A stretch of DNA of 64,000 nucleotides from Burkholderiales bacterium JOSHI_001 (GTDB taxonomy: Bacteria > Pseudomonadota > Gammaproteobacteria > Burkholderiales > Burkholderiaceae_C), in assembly GCA_000244995.1 (NCBI GenBank), contig CM001438.1, positions 2,566,090-2,630,089 of the forward strand. Direction: 5' to 3'. Numbering within the stretch: position 1 is the first letter of the stretch; every line of letters begins with the position of its first letter. A program made the translations under genes and the position numbers. The notes beneath the pieces were generated by a model. The model saw only the letters and a list, made by a program, of their open reading frames with translations, searched no databases and was not told the origin of the DNA. This document shows, piece after piece, positions 18,649 to 27,872 of the stretch.

Positions 18649-21453
18649 TCATGCATCCGCCGGCGGCAGCAGCCGCCAGCGGTACTCGGTGATGCGGCGT
18701 GTGGCGGCAGCGCGTGAGGCGCTGCCGTCCAGCACGAAACTGGTGCCGCTGGCGACACTGCGGTCGTCGCCGGCGTCGGCCAGCGGCGGCGGTGCCAGCA
18801 CCACGTCGGGGTTGCCAGCCAGGCGCGGGTCCAGTAGGGCGGCGCCGACCAGCCGGTCGCCCAGGCCCAGCACCGAGCGCTGCACCTGCACCGGCTGCGG
18901 CAGGCGCGGCGGGCCCAGGTAGGTGTCCACACCCACCAGGCTGGACACGCCCACCAGCAGCGGCCAGCTGGCGGGCACCGTGCGCACCAGCACATGCGCG
19001 GGTGACTCCAGTTGTACGATGCGCTTGATGAGCGCGAAGTCTTGTGGCTGCACCTGCTGGTGCACCAGCACCGTGGCACGGAAGGCCAGGCGGCCCAGGA
19101 ATTCGAGCGCCGCAGCGTCCTCGACATCGGTAGTGGCAGCGTCGGCAAACAAGGCCACCAGTTCGCTGCCTTCGTTGCTGCCGACAAACAGCGTGTCGCC
19201 GACGATGGAGTTGCCGCTCTGGTGCAGGCCGGGCAGCAGCGGGTCGTGTTCGTCGCCCAGATCCACGCCCAGCAGCGTGGCCAGGATGCGGCGCAGCCTG
19301 AAGTCTTCCACCACCACGATCTCGCCGCCACGCACCGCACCTCCGGTGGCGATGTCCAGCGCCAGGCGCAAGCCGTCGCGCGTGCCGTGCAGGCGCGCCA
19401 GATCGGGCGCGGCACGCAGCCAGTCGCGTCGGCGCGCGGCCGGCAGCGCGGGGTCGAAGGCGATGCCGATCCAGGCCCCCAGCCAGTCCAGCTGCGCGTC
19501 GGGCGTGGCCTGTGGGTCGCTGTAGAGATGGGCCGCGGCGACCCGGTCTTCCAGGTTGGTCAGCACACCTTCGAAGTTCGCCAGGAGGCGAGCAGTGAAG
19601 TCGGCCGGCGTGGCCTGCGGGCGATAGACGGCCACCACGTCGACGGCCGCGCTGCCCATCGCGACGCTTTCGCGGCGCAGGCGCCAGGCCGTGCCGGCAT
19701 CGGCCAGCACCCAGGCCTGGCCGGGCTGTTCCACCTGCAGCTGCGCCACCTCGCCCGGCACCACGCCGGCCAGGCGCAGGCGGGCGCGCAGCGTGTTGCC
19801 CAGCAGACCGCCGGCGTCCAGCGCTGCGACGTGGGCGATCTCGATCTGCGCCCGATCCACACCCGGTGCGCTGGCGGCGTCGCCGAAGATGCTCTCCCGG
19901 TAGACGCGCGGCAGGTAGCGGTCGACATAGGAAAAGCGGCTGCCCCAGACGCGCAGGGCTGCGATCTCGGGACTTCCGCGCCCGTCGCCCAGCAACTGCA
20001 CACGCAGCCACAGGTAGCGCCCCCGCAGCTGGCGCACGCGCTGGCGGCTGGCCTGCACCAGCACGCCGAACAGGCCGCGCGCCCCGGCCACCGGCTCGCC
20101 GCCCAGCAGGCCGGGGTGGCCGGGCAGTTCGCTGGGCGCGCGGTCCCAGGCCGCGCGGGGTAGGTGCGGCGCACGGGCCGCGGGGTCCAGCGCGGCCACA
20201 TCGGCGCCAAAGGCGTGCGGGTGCCAGGCGCCGGCATCGGTCTCCTCGGGCGGACGCGGCAGGTTGCTGGTGGCCAGCCAGGCAATGAAACCGCAGTACG
20301 GCGGGATGGCCGCCTCGGCATACAGACGGTGCCAGACGGTGGTGGTGTCGCCGCTGTCGATCAGCAGGCCGCGCAGCACCGCGCCTGCGCCCGCGCCTTC
20401 GACCAACCAGCTGCGCGCCTCGCCGCGCCGTGCCGATTGCGTGTAGGACAGCGCATGCAGCGGTGCGCTGCGCCGGTCGGCAACGGGATAGTGAGGGGGC
20501 TGGCCCGCATCGCGCACGCCGCCACAGAACGATGCTTCGCGTGCATCGTCGGCCAGCGGGTAGACCTCGCCCAGCGGCAGCACCTGGCCGGCGGCGTCGA
20601 CTGCAGCCAGGTCGTAGGCAGGCGCGTCCACGCGGCCGGGCACGCGCACGGCAATGCGCTCTTCGTCCAGCAAGGCCAGGCTGTACGCATACGCCGCCCC
20701 CACCAGCACCTGCGGCGCACCCAGGCCGCGGCTGCCGCCCTCCCAGCTCCGCACCGCGGCCGTGCCCTCGCCGTCCAGCCACACCAGCAGCAGGAAGGCA
20801 CCGGCGGCATCGGAGGCGATGGCCACCGCCTGCTGACCGCCGCCCAGTGCCGGCACCTCCAGCAATTCCAGCATCGGCGGGCAGCCGTTCTCCGGCTTGG
20901 GGCGGAAGACCTGCGGGCCGTACATCTCGGTGGTGGGAGTCTGCGCGCGCAGCGGCTGGCCGTGCAGTCGCGCCACCCGGCCGCTGCCGCGTTCCAGCAC
21001 CCAGGCGCCGTCGCCCGGAGCCGGGGCCAGGCGCCAGGGCGCGAAGCCGGCCAGCGTGGCCGTCACGTCGCCCCAGCGGCCGCGCAGGTCGTGCAGGCGC
21101 ACGCCTTCGGCTTGCGCCACCAGCAGCACACCGCCTCGCGCCACGGTGAGGTCGGTGGGTGCATCGTCCAGGCCGAACAGCACGGTGTCCTCGGGCAGCA
21201 GGCTGTGCACCACCACGCTGCGCGCGCCGCTGTCCCAGCTGGCCACGCATTCCAGCGCATCGACGGCGCGTGGCACGGCCTCCAGCGCCCCCTGCGCGGC
21301 GGTGAAGGCATCGGCCGACGGCAGGGCCGGCTGCAGCGTGCGCTCGGAGGCCAGGCGCAGGGCGCCACAGGCCCCGCTCACGCCGGCATGGCGCAGGTCG
21401 GGCCAGGCATCGCTGCCCGCCAGTTGCCACAAGCGCAGCCCGTTGGCGTCCAT
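18649..21453 (-). CDS. eCIS baseplate protein, phage tail protein I-like (Afp12-like)
   Basis: A 934-residue protein. The N-terminal 450 residues look like a beta-propeller/WD-type region with repeated hydrophobic strands. About residues 510-545 hold YVDRYLPRVYRES. Residues about 617-710 match the phage tail-protein domain (TIGR02242/P2 gpI type): FTARLLANFEGVLTNLEDR, LDWLGAWIGIAFD and LHGTRDGLRLALDIATG. A short PKD-like motif closes the protein. In eCIS this protein is a wedge subunit that joins the baseplate J protein. Its start overlaps the stop of the baseplate J gene. Length is in the range of the longer Afp12 relatives. Confidence 0.85.
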   Translation of the reverse strand: MDANGLRLWQLAGSDAWPDLRHAGVSGACGALRLASERTLQPALPSADAFTAAQGALEAVPRAVDALECVASWDSGARSVVVHSLLPEDTVLFGLDDAPTDLTVARGGVLLVAQAEGVRLHDLRGRWGDVTATLAGFAPWRLAPAPGDGAWVLERGSGRVARLHGQPLRAQTPTTEMYGPQVFRPKPENGCPPMLELLEVPALGGGQQAVAIASDAAGAFLLLVWLDGEGTAAVRSWEGGSRGLGAPQVLVGAAYAYSLALLDEERIAVRVPGRVDAPAYDLAAVDAAGQVLPLGEVYPLADDAREASFCGGVRDAGQPPHYPVADRRSAPLHALSYTQSARRGEARSWLVEGAGAGAVLRGLLIDSGDTTTVWHRLYAEAAIPPYCGFIAWLATSNLPRPPEETDAGAWHPHAFGADVAALDPAARAPHLPRAAWDRAPSELPGHPGLLGGEPVAGARGLFGVLVQASRQRVRQLRGRYLWLRVQLLGDGRGSPEIAALRVWGSRFSYVDRYLPRVYRESIFGDAASAPGVDRAQIEIAHVAALDAGGLLGNTLRARLRLAGVVPGEVAQLQVEQPGQAWVLADAGTAWRLRRESVAMGSAAVDVVAVYRPQATPADFTARLLANFEGVLTNLEDRVAAAHLYSDPQATPDAQLDWLGAWIGIAFDPALPAARRRDWLRAAPDLARLHGTRDGLRLALDIATGGAVRGGEIVVVEDFRLRRILATLLGVDLGDEHDPLLPGLHQSGNSIVGDTLFVGSNEGSELVALFADAATTDVEDAAALEFLGRLAFRATVLVHQQVQPQDFALIKRIVQLESPAHVLVRTVPASWPLLVGVSSLVGVDTYLGPPRLPQPVQVQRSVLGLGDRLVGAALLDPRLAGNPDVVLAPPPLADAGDDRSVASGTSFVLDGSASRAAATRRITEYRWRLLPPADA

Positions 21454-23720
21454 CAGCAGAGTTCCGGCACCACGGGCACGGCCACGGCATTGCCCACCGC
21501 GAAGGGGTTGGGCAACGCGTCCAGGTTGGACGGCGGCGCCGTGCCTTCCACCGCCACCACCGAGAGCAGTTCGGGCAGTTGCCAGCGCTGCAGGCCGAGG
21601 ATCTGCGCACCGTCGCTGGCGATGGTGGGCAGCGCCTGCCAGTTGTCGCCGTTGCGCTGGAACAGCGAGATGCCGCGCAGCTCGTCCACCCCGTCCACGC
21701 GCGACACCTCCACTTCCAGTTCACGGCTGCGCACGCCGCGGCCCAGCGGCCAGCCCTGGCGGTCCAGCCCGCCCGGCGCCAGCGGCCACAGCAGGCGGCG
21801 CAGGGCCTCGCGCACGTCCAGCAGCACCTTGTCGCGCGCAAAGCCATCGCGCAGTTGCACCGCCACCGCAATGCCCAGCGGCACGTAGTCGCAACCGATG
21901 ACGTACAGCTCGGTGGCCAGCGGCACGCGCGCCGCCAGATGCGCGTGCAAGCGTTCGATGAAGGGCCGGTCGGGCCGCGGGTTGGGCGCCGGCTGCAGCG
22001 CTGCGGCCGGCAGGCCCATCACCGTCACCACGCCCGGCACGTTGAAGCGCCGGTCCTGCGGCTTGAAGCGCGGCAGCACCTCCACCCGGCCCAGGTCGAT
22101 GCCGGGCGCCTCGGCCGCCAGGCGGCTGTAGTCCTCTTCGGTGACGGCGCGGTCGCGGTGGCGCAGCCGCGCCGGGATGCGCTTCTCGGCCAGGGCCAGC
22201 GTCTCGGCGTCTTCGCCGCCGCCGGCCGCCAGCGGCTGCAGCACCTGGATGGCCGGCGCATTGCTGTCGTCCAGGTGTTTGGCGCGCAGTTCGGTCAGGC
22301 TGCTCGCAGGCAGGTTGCCGGCACGGCCGCCACCGAAGCGGCCGCGCTTGAGCCGGATGCGCATCTCGCGCTCGGGCACCTTGCCGCGCAGGCCGTCGCC
22401 GAAGCGCAGGGTGCCGGCTTCGGCGTCCAGTTCGTAGGCCGTGGCCTCGCGCGCCACCGCTGCGTCGGCGCTCACCGCGGCCAGGTCGTCGACGCGGGTC
22501 CAGGCCTGGTAACCCTGCCCCGGCGCTTCGACCTGCACTTCCAGCGTGTCGGCGTCCACCGAACCCAGGGGCAGCGCGAAGCTCTGCGACCCTGCGCCGT
22601 TGGACGCACCCAGCACGCGCCCGGTGATGGTGGTGCGCTGGTCCAGTTCGGCCGCGTTGATGCCTATCCAGGCCAGCTTGAGCGAGCTGACGTTTTCGCC
22701 CGGCTGCGGCCGCAGGCGCAGCCAGGCCACCAGGCGCGCGCCGCGTTCGGGGTCGTCCAGGCGCGGCGGGTTGTCGCCCACGCCGGCCAGCGGGTTCTGG
22801 CCCACATTGTTGGAAGGCGCCCAGATCTCGCGCTGGCCGGGCAGCTGCAGACGCAGCGTCCCGGCGCGCGCCAGGCCGCCGCTGGTGTCGGTGCCGGTCT
22901 GCACGCCCAGCGTGAGGTAGTCGGCCACGCGCGCGTTGCGGCCACGCGTGCTCAGCTCCCAAAGCACAGGCACCGGCGTGGGCGCGCTCACCGTGTCCAG
23001 CGGCGCGGGGCGCGACAGCGCCGGCACCACGCCCACCGACAGCAGGGCCGGCAGGCCGCCACCGCCGGTGCCCATGGCCAGCGTGACGGCGGCGTTCACC
23101 GCCGGCTGGCCTTCAGGCGTGGGCGCCAGGGGCGCGAGCAGGGCGATCCACAGCGCCCGGTCGGCGCTCTGCGCGAAGACATCCACCCCATCGGCCACCG
23201 CCTGCCCTTGCACGAACAGCGGCGTGGTCTCGTAGCCCTGCGGCGTGCCCGACAGGCCGTGGATGCGCTGCAGGCCGTGCAGCACATCGGCGCGGCGCGC
23301 ACGCTCGGTAGCCGTGAGGCGGCGCTTCATGTAGGCCTCGCCCGTCAGCGGCAGCACCGTGGTCTCGGCCAGCGTCTCGAAGGGCAGCGGTGCCTTCACG
23401 GTGCCGTAGGGGCCCAGCGTGTGCGCGCCGAGTTCGGTGGCCTGCGCAAAGGCCAGGCTGACGATGCAGCGGGCCGGCTGCGCCGGTTTCAGGCCCATGC
23501 CCAGCAGCTTCAGGAACACCAGGCGCTGGCGCTCGGGGATGAGGTTGGCGCGGTACAGCAGTGCGTCGCCGAGCCAGGCGAAGAGTTCGATCAGCGTGCG
23601 CCCGGGGTCGCCCAGGCGCGGGTTGGTCCATTCCGGCGTGTGCGCCGGAATGCGGGCGATGAGGTCTTCGACCAGGTCGTCGAAGCGGCGGTCATCGAGC
23701 GAGGGCGGCAGGATCGGCAT
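21453..23720 (-). CDS. eCIS baseplate J-like protein (Afp11-like)
   Basis: A 755-residue protein beginning MPILPPSLDDRRFDDLV. The N-terminal DPGRTLIELFAWLGDALLYR and IPERQRLVFLKLLGM are hallmark motifs of 'putative baseplate assembly protein' (baseplate J/gp47 family). The C-terminal half contains EDYSRLAAEAPGIDLGRVEV and VTVMGLP, the conserved region of P2 gpJ-like wedge subunits. It is a structural wedge of the baseplate. The gene follows gp25 by six bases and overlaps the Afp12-like gene. Confidence 0.9.
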   Translation of the reverse strand: MPILPPSLDDRRFDDLVEDLIARIPAHTPEWTNPRLGDPGRTLIELFAWLGDALLYRANLIPERQRLVFLKLLGMGLKPAQPARCIVSLAFAQATELGAHTLGPYGTVKAPLPFETLAETTVLPLTGEAYMKRRLTATERARRADVLHGLQRIHGLSGTPQGYETTPLFVQGQAVADGVDVFAQSADRALWIALLAPLAPTPEGQPAVNAAVTLAMGTGGGGLPALLSVGVVPALSRPAPLDTVSAPTPVPVLWELSTRGRNARVADYLTLGVQTGTDTSGGLARAGTLRLQLPGQREIWAPSNNVGQNPLAGVGDNPPRLDDPERGARLVAWLRLRPQPGENVSSLKLAWIGINAAELDQRTTITGRVLGASNGAGSQSFALPLGSVDADTLEVQVEAPGQGYQAWTRVDDLAAVSADAAVAREATAYELDAEAGTLRFGDGLRGKVPEREMRIRLKRGRFGGGRAGNLPASSLTELRAKHLDDSNAPAIQVLQPLAAGGGEDAETLALAEKRIPARLRHRDRAVTEEDYSRLAAEAPGIDLGRVEVLPRFKPQDRRFNVPGVVTVMGLPAAALQPAPNPRPDRPFIERLHAHLAARVPLATELYVIGCDYVPLGIAVAVQLRDGFARDKVLLDVREALRRLLWPLAPGGLDRQGWPLGRGVRSRELEVEVSRVDGVDELRGISLFQRNGDNWQALPTIASDGAQILGLQRWQLPELLSVVAVEGTAPPSNLDALPNPFAVGNAVAVPVVPELC

Positions 23721-23726
23721 GGCGGT

Positions 23727-24098
23727 TCAGCCTTCCAGTTGCACGGTGACGTTCAGTGCACCCGGCGCACCCGTGTTCGCCAGGCGGTAGACGATCTCCA
23801 CGCGCAGTTCACTCGGGCGCTCGGGCACTTCCCACACCTCCACCGCGTCCAGCAGGATGCGGCGCTCCCAGCGCGCCAGCGACTCCTGCACCAGGTCACG
23901 CATCTGGCGCCGCGTGGCCACGGTGTTGGGGGCGTGCAGCAGGCGGTCCAGGCCGCCGCCGAAGTCGGGGCGCATCAGCTGTTCGCCGGGGCGCGTGGAC
24001 AGGATGGCGCGGATGGTCTCGCGCACGCTGCGCGCCGGGTCGGGCCATTGCAGCGCACCGCTGTCGTCCGGCAGAGGGAGAAGCGGCCAGCCGCTCAC
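23727..24098 (-). CDS. gp25-like baseplate wedge protein (Afp9-like)
   Basis: A 123-residue protein starting at GTG with SD GGGAGG. The motif SVRETIRAILSTRPGEQLMRPDFGGGL is the classic GPW_gp25 signature (I-x-x-ILxTxxGERxMxPxFG). The family is a T4 gp25-like wedge protein that starts sheath polymerisation. The usual length is 110-140 residues, so this copy is complete. It stands between the 548-residue protein and baseplate J. Confidence 0.92.
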   Translation of the reverse strand: MSGWPLLPLPDDSGALQWPDPARSVRETIRAILSTRPGEQLMRPDFGGGLDRLLHAPNTVATRRQMRDLVQESLARWERRILLDAVEVWEVPERPSELRVEIVYRLANTGAPGALNVTVQLEG

Positions 24099-24246
24099 GC
24101 GCCCTCCCCCGAAGCGCCTTCGGCGCCTGCCACCCGGGGGCGCGCTGCAGTCGGACCGGCAAGGCCGGGTCCGGGGCGGCAGCCTGGTCGCGCGTGCCTC
24201 CCCTGGCCGGGGCGATCCGTGGCACGTTGGCGTGGTTGGAGCACGT

Positions 24247-25893
24247 TCATGTGAATGGCGGCCCTGGGGGCGACTTGCTGCCGAACTTCGGGAACGGGAT
24301 GCAGATCTTGATGAAGAACATCCAGCCGAAGATCAGGTTGAACAGCGTCAGGAAGATGTTCAGCACGATGAAGGCGCAGATCGTGATGATGGGAATGTTG
24401 AAGCCGCAGATCCACGTCAGGCCCAGGCCTTCCATCTTTCCCTTGCCTTCCATCAGATCCTTGGCCTTGCCGCTGAGCAGGTTCTGCATCGAGGGCGGCA
24501 CGACGAAGGCGACGTTGGGCTTCAGGGCCTTGAGCATGTTGCGGTCGCTGGCGTCGGGCAGCGGAATCTGCAGCGGCGGCCGCGCATCGGCGGTCTCGAA
24601 CCAGGGCGCGATGACATAGGGCTCGCTGTCGCCGCTCCAGACCACATGTGCCGGACAGGGGCCCTCGGGTTTCAGGCGAACGAAGGCGCGCAGCACGTAG
24701 CGCGCGCCGGGCTCGTCGTAGCGGCCGCTTTGCGAGATCAAGGCCCTGCTGCGTGCCTGCAGCGCGCCGTGCAGGGCCGCCTGCAGGTCACGCGTCGCGC
24801 TGCCGTCCAGGCTGGGCCAGCCTGTGGGCATCTCCAGCGCGCCATCCACGCGTTCCTTCTTCAGCAGGCGCTGGCAGGCCTGGGACAGGAATACATCGGC
24901 GCTGGTGGTGCGGGCCACGGTTTCGCCCGTGCGCAGCACCAGCGTCAGCCGGATCTTGGCCAGCTCGGCGCGCAGCGCGGCGCTGTCGGCGCCGCCATCG
25001 AAGGCGTTGAATTCGCTGCCCAGCTGCCGCAGCAGCAGCAGGAACTCGCGCATCAGCAGGCCGGGGCCGGCGTCGGGGTCGGACAGTTCGGTCAGCTCTT
25101 GTGCGCTGACGTCGGGAGGCAGCTTGGCCGGCGGCGACTCGCTGGCGTCGAACCAGCCTGCCACCACCTCCTGGCCGGCATAGGGGAAGCTGGTGGCCAG
25201 GCCCTTCAGCGGCGCCACCAGATGCTCCTTGAAGGCACTGGACTGCGGGCCGAAATCCACCGCCTCCGGCCCCGTGGCGGCCGGCGGTGCTTCACTCAGT
25301 TCGCTGCTGATGGTGGGCACCACGCCGTAGTAGATGGTCTGCGCCGCCGCCGCACAGACATCGGGCGGCGCCATGAAGATGGGCACCACGTCCTCGTCCA
25401 GTCGGTTGTCGGCCAGTTCCAGCGCGTAGCCGCTCAAGTGCCTGTCGATGTCGGCCACGCCCGTGAGCTTGCGCTGCAGGCGGTGTGCCGACTGCGGGTC
25501 GGCATCGGCACCGCCGGTGCGTGACAGCGGCACCCAGCCGCGCACGCGTCCATTGCTGCGCATCCAGCCTTCGGGCTGCCCGTCCGCGCCCAGGCGCCGC
25601 ACCACCATGCCGGCAGCCTGCACCTTCGCCGGATCGATGCGCGGGCTGCCCGGCTGCTCGCACCAGGCCTGCACCAGCGCAATGTGGAACTGGCGCTGGA
25701 TGGGCTGGAACAGCTTCAGCGTGCCCTGGGCGTCGACGGCCCTGGCGCACCGGCCGCTCAGGACGGCACGGCCCCGCGGCGTGCGCAGTTCGTCCAGCGT
25801 CGATTCGATGAAGTCTTCATCGTTGCGCTGCAGCAGCACCGGGCGCTGGCCGGGCCGGATGTCGCGTGGTGCGCCGAGGACGACGTCGTGCAT
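24247..25893 (-). CDS. eCIS protein with C-terminal hydrophobic hairpin
   Basis: A 548-residue protein (start MHDVVLGAPRDIRPG). The ATG is eight bases after the spike gene stop. The N-terminal 500 residues are soluble and contain YYGVVPTISSELSE and a Cys-free helical middle. The last 50 residues hold two hydrophobic segments (FNIPIITICAFIVLNIFLTL and NLIFGWMFFIKICIPFP). Proteins with this FNIPIITICAF-type end recur in eCIS loci between the spike and gp25; I know no assigned function. This is the position where a PAAR tip protein (Afp10) is often found, but I see no PAAR motif. Tip, membrane-targeting or cargo roles are all possible. Confidence 0.6.
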   Translation of the reverse strand: MHDVVLGAPRDIRPGQRPVLLQRNDEDFIESTLDELRTPRGRAVLSGRCARAVDAQGTLKLFQPIQRQFHIALVQAWCEQPGSPRIDPAKVQAAGMVVRRLGADGQPEGWMRSNGRVRGWVPLSRTGGADADPQSAHRLQRKLTGVADIDRHLSGYALELADNRLDEDVVPIFMAPPDVCAAAAQTIYYGVVPTISSELSEAPPAATGPEAVDFGPQSSAFKEHLVAPLKGLATSFPYAGQEVVAGWFDASESPPAKLPPDVSAQELTELSDPDAGPGLLMREFLLLLRQLGSEFNAFDGGADSAALRAELAKIRLTLVLRTGETVARTTSADVFLSQACQRLLKKERVDGALEMPTGWPSLDGSATRDLQAALHGALQARSRALISQSGRYDEPGARYVLRAFVRLKPEGPCPAHVVWSGDSEPYVIAPWFETADARPPLQIPLPDASDRNMLKALKPNVAFVVPPSMQNLLSGKAKDLMEGKGKMEGLGLTWICGFNIPIITICAFIVLNIFLTLFNLIFGWMFFIKICIPFPKFGSKSPPGPPFT

Positions 25894-25901
25894 CGTGGCC
25901 C

Positions 25902-26588
25902 CTACCAGACGTTGCCCGCACCGGGCGTGTAGCTGCTGCTGATGACGGCATTGGTCTGTAGCACGTCGCACTTGATCATGCCGCTGAACTTGGACATGGC
26001 CGCGTCCACCTTCACCATGCCGGCCGACACTTCCACCGTTGCGGCCTGCACCTTGACCTTGGCCGATGCGGTGACGGTGATGCCCGCGGCTTCCAGCTTG
26101 ATGCTGTTGCCGTTGCTGTCTTCGATGGTCACGGCGCCGGGGCCGTCCTTGAGCGTGAGCTTCTGGCCGCCGGGCGTTTCCAGCTTCAGCATCTCCTGGC
26201 CGTCCTGATCGTCCAGGGTCACGATGACGCCGTTCCTGGACTGGATGCGCTTGATGCGGTTCTTGCCCGATGAGATGCCGGCCGGGGCCGTGGCGCTGCC
26301 GTTCCACAGCCCGCCCAGCACCAGCGCATGGCGGCTGTCGCCTTGCACGAAGAACACCAGCACCTCGTCGTCGACATCGGGCAGCAGGAAGGCGCCGCGG
26401 TTGTTGCCCGCGAAAGGGCAGACCACACGCGCCCAGATGGTGGAGTCCTGCTCGTCCACGTCGGCGAAGGACAACAGCTTCACCTGCACGCGGTTGCGGT
26501 TGTCGGGGTCGTCGAGCGAGACCACGCGGGCCAGGAAGCCGGCCTGCATCCAGCCCGCGGGCACCGAGAACGCCGCTTCGCACTTCAT
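25902..26588 (-). CDS. gpV-like spike protein (Afp8 C-terminal-like)
   Basis: A 228-residue protein. An OB-fold is visible at residues 15-90 (FLARVVSLDDPDNRNRVQVK, then WARVVCPFAGNNRGAFLLPD and EVLVFFVQGD). A repetitive beta-prism/beta-helix part follows (GQKLTLKDGPGAVTIEDSNG). This is the phage baseplate assembly protein V / VgrG C-terminal-like arrangement that forms the central spike. The start was set at MKCEAAF because its ATGA overlaps the stop of the hub gene. Hub and spike are separate genes here, whereas Afp8 and VgrG fuse them. Confidence 0.9.
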   Translation of the reverse strand: MKCEAAFSVPAGWMQAGFLARVVSLDDPDNRNRVQVKLLSFADVDEQDSTIWARVVCPFAGNNRGAFLLPDVDDEVLVFFVQGDSRHALVLGGLWNGSATAPAGISSGKNRIKRIQSRNGVIVTLDDQDGQEMLKLETPGGQKLTLKDGPGAVTIEDSNGNSIKLEAAGITVTASAKVKVQAATVEVSAGMVKVDAAMSKFSGMIKCDVLQTNAVISSSYTPGAGNVW

Positions 26589-27673
26589 GAATTGCCCAGG
26601 TAGGCGCACTCGGCGCGGAACTCGGTGCGGTAGCCCTGCTTCAGGTCGAAGAGGTGGCAGGCCTGGGTGACGTAGTAGCTGTTGTCATGCTGGGCCGAGA
26701 CGCCGGCCAGCCGCACCTGCGTGCCCACGCGCAGCCGCGCGTTGCCCTCGGCCAGGCCTTCGGCGCGCACGAAGCGGCGCGCGCGCTGATCCAGCGCTGC
26801 TTCGGCCAGGGCCTGGGCTTCGTCGTCGCTGGACACGGCGATGGCGCCGACATGCTCGCTGCGGGTGCCGAAGACCTCCAGTGCCCAGGCCAGGCCGCTC
26901 TTGCCGCTGCCCGGCCCGGCGTGGGTGATGCTGCTGGCATGGCCGGACACGGCGCTGCCGTCCTGCGCGTTCCAGCCCGCCACGGTGACCGCCGTCACCT
27001 GGTCGGCGAGGTCGGCCGTGATGCGCACGCGCGCCAGCTGGCTGTAGAGCGTGAGTTCCACCGTGCCGCGCTGCACGTCCTGGCGCGGCGACACCGTGAG
27101 GTCGGTGCCGCTGACCTGCAGGTCGGCGTCGAAGCGTGCCACCAGGCGGCGCAGGAAACCGAGGTCGGTTTCGTTCAGCTGCATCCAGGTGCCGCTGGGG
27201 GCGGTTAGTCCCTGCACATTGGGCGTCAGGCCCAGGCCGCCGGCCACGGCCTGCACCACGTCGGCCGGCGTCATCCCGGCGTAGACCTTGGTACGCCGGG
27301 CACGCCGCGCCGCCGTCAACGCGTCTTCGGCCAGCACCACCAGCTCGGGAGGCTGGCCGTAGGGGCAGACCAGTTCCAGCGCGCTGACCTTGCCGCGGAA
27401 GATTTCCACTGGCGTGCTCGCGTCGCCGGCGCCGATCTGCAATTCGGCGCCCAGCTTCAGCGCCGAATTGCCATCGAAGCCGATCTCGGAGGCACCATCG
27501 GGCGTGGCCACCCAGTTCGCCAGCCGAAGTTCCAGCGCGCTCATGCCACCTTCCTGCTCTTCCATGCGCATGGCCGACACCAGCGCATTGACACGCTCGT
27601 CGGCCTGGCCACCGATGCGCACCGACGGACGTGCGCTGTAGATGGCGGCGGCGCTGACGCTGGATTCGGACAT
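26585..27673 (-). CDS. gpD-like hub protein (Afp8 N-terminal-like, phage late control D)
   Basis: A 362-residue protein. It contains SALELRLANWVATPDG, ALKLGAELQIGAG, VLAEDALTAARRARRTKVYAGMTPADVVQAVAGGLGL and NETDLGFLRRLVARFDADL, all typical of the P2 gpD/T4 gp27 hub fold. The LNETDLxFLRRLxxRxxxxL motif is highly conserved in this family. It forms the trimeric hub connecting tube and spike. It overlaps the spike gene by four bases and follows a 58-residue gene. Confidence 0.9.
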   Translation of the reverse strand: MSESSVSAAAIYSARPSVRIGGQADERVNALVSAMRMEEQEGGMSALELRLANWVATPDGASEIGFDGNSALKLGAELQIGAGDASTPVEIFRGKVSALELVCPYGQPPELVVLAEDALTAARRARRTKVYAGMTPADVVQAVAGGLGLTPNVQGLTAPSGTWMQLNETDLGFLRRLVARFDADLQVSGTDLTVSPRQDVQRGTVELTLYSQLARVRITADLADQVTAVTVAGWNAQDGSAVSGHASSITHAGPGSGKSGLAWALEVFGTRSEHVGAIAVSSDDEAQALAEAALDQRARRFVRAEGLAEGNARLRVGTQVRLAGVSAQHDNSYYVTQACHLFDLKQGYRTEFRAECAYLGNS

Positions 27674-27691
27674 GGTCTCGAGCCGCCCGTC

Positions 27692-27868
27692 TCAGTCGGT
27701 GCACAGGCGCTGTTGGCGCTCCGTGCGCAGGCGCAGCGCAAGCTCGACCTGCTCCAGCAACTCGGGTGCGGCTGCCGAAGCGCTGCAAGCCGCCGCTGCA
27801 GGCGCCGGGGTGCTGTCGCGCCGCGGTTCGGCAACCTCGACACTCACTTCGTCGAACGTGATGGCCAT
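27692..27868 (-). CDS. Small eCIS protein, 58 residues
   Basis: The ATG at 27868 has a strong SD (GGAGG) and starts three bases after the CIS-tube gene stop. The product begins MAITFDEVSVEVAEPRR, followed by an Ala/Pro linker and a charged helix (LLEQVELALRLRTERQQRL). Small proteins in this place, such as DUF5908 proteins in Bacteroidetes, are common in eCIS loci, but the sequence here is too short to assign. The helix plus short strand could bind the hub or tube initiator. Confidence 0.6.
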   Translation of the reverse strand: MAITFDEVSVEVAEPRRDSTPAPAAAACSASAAAPELLEQVELALRLRTERQQRLCTD

Positions 27869-27872
27869 CTGT

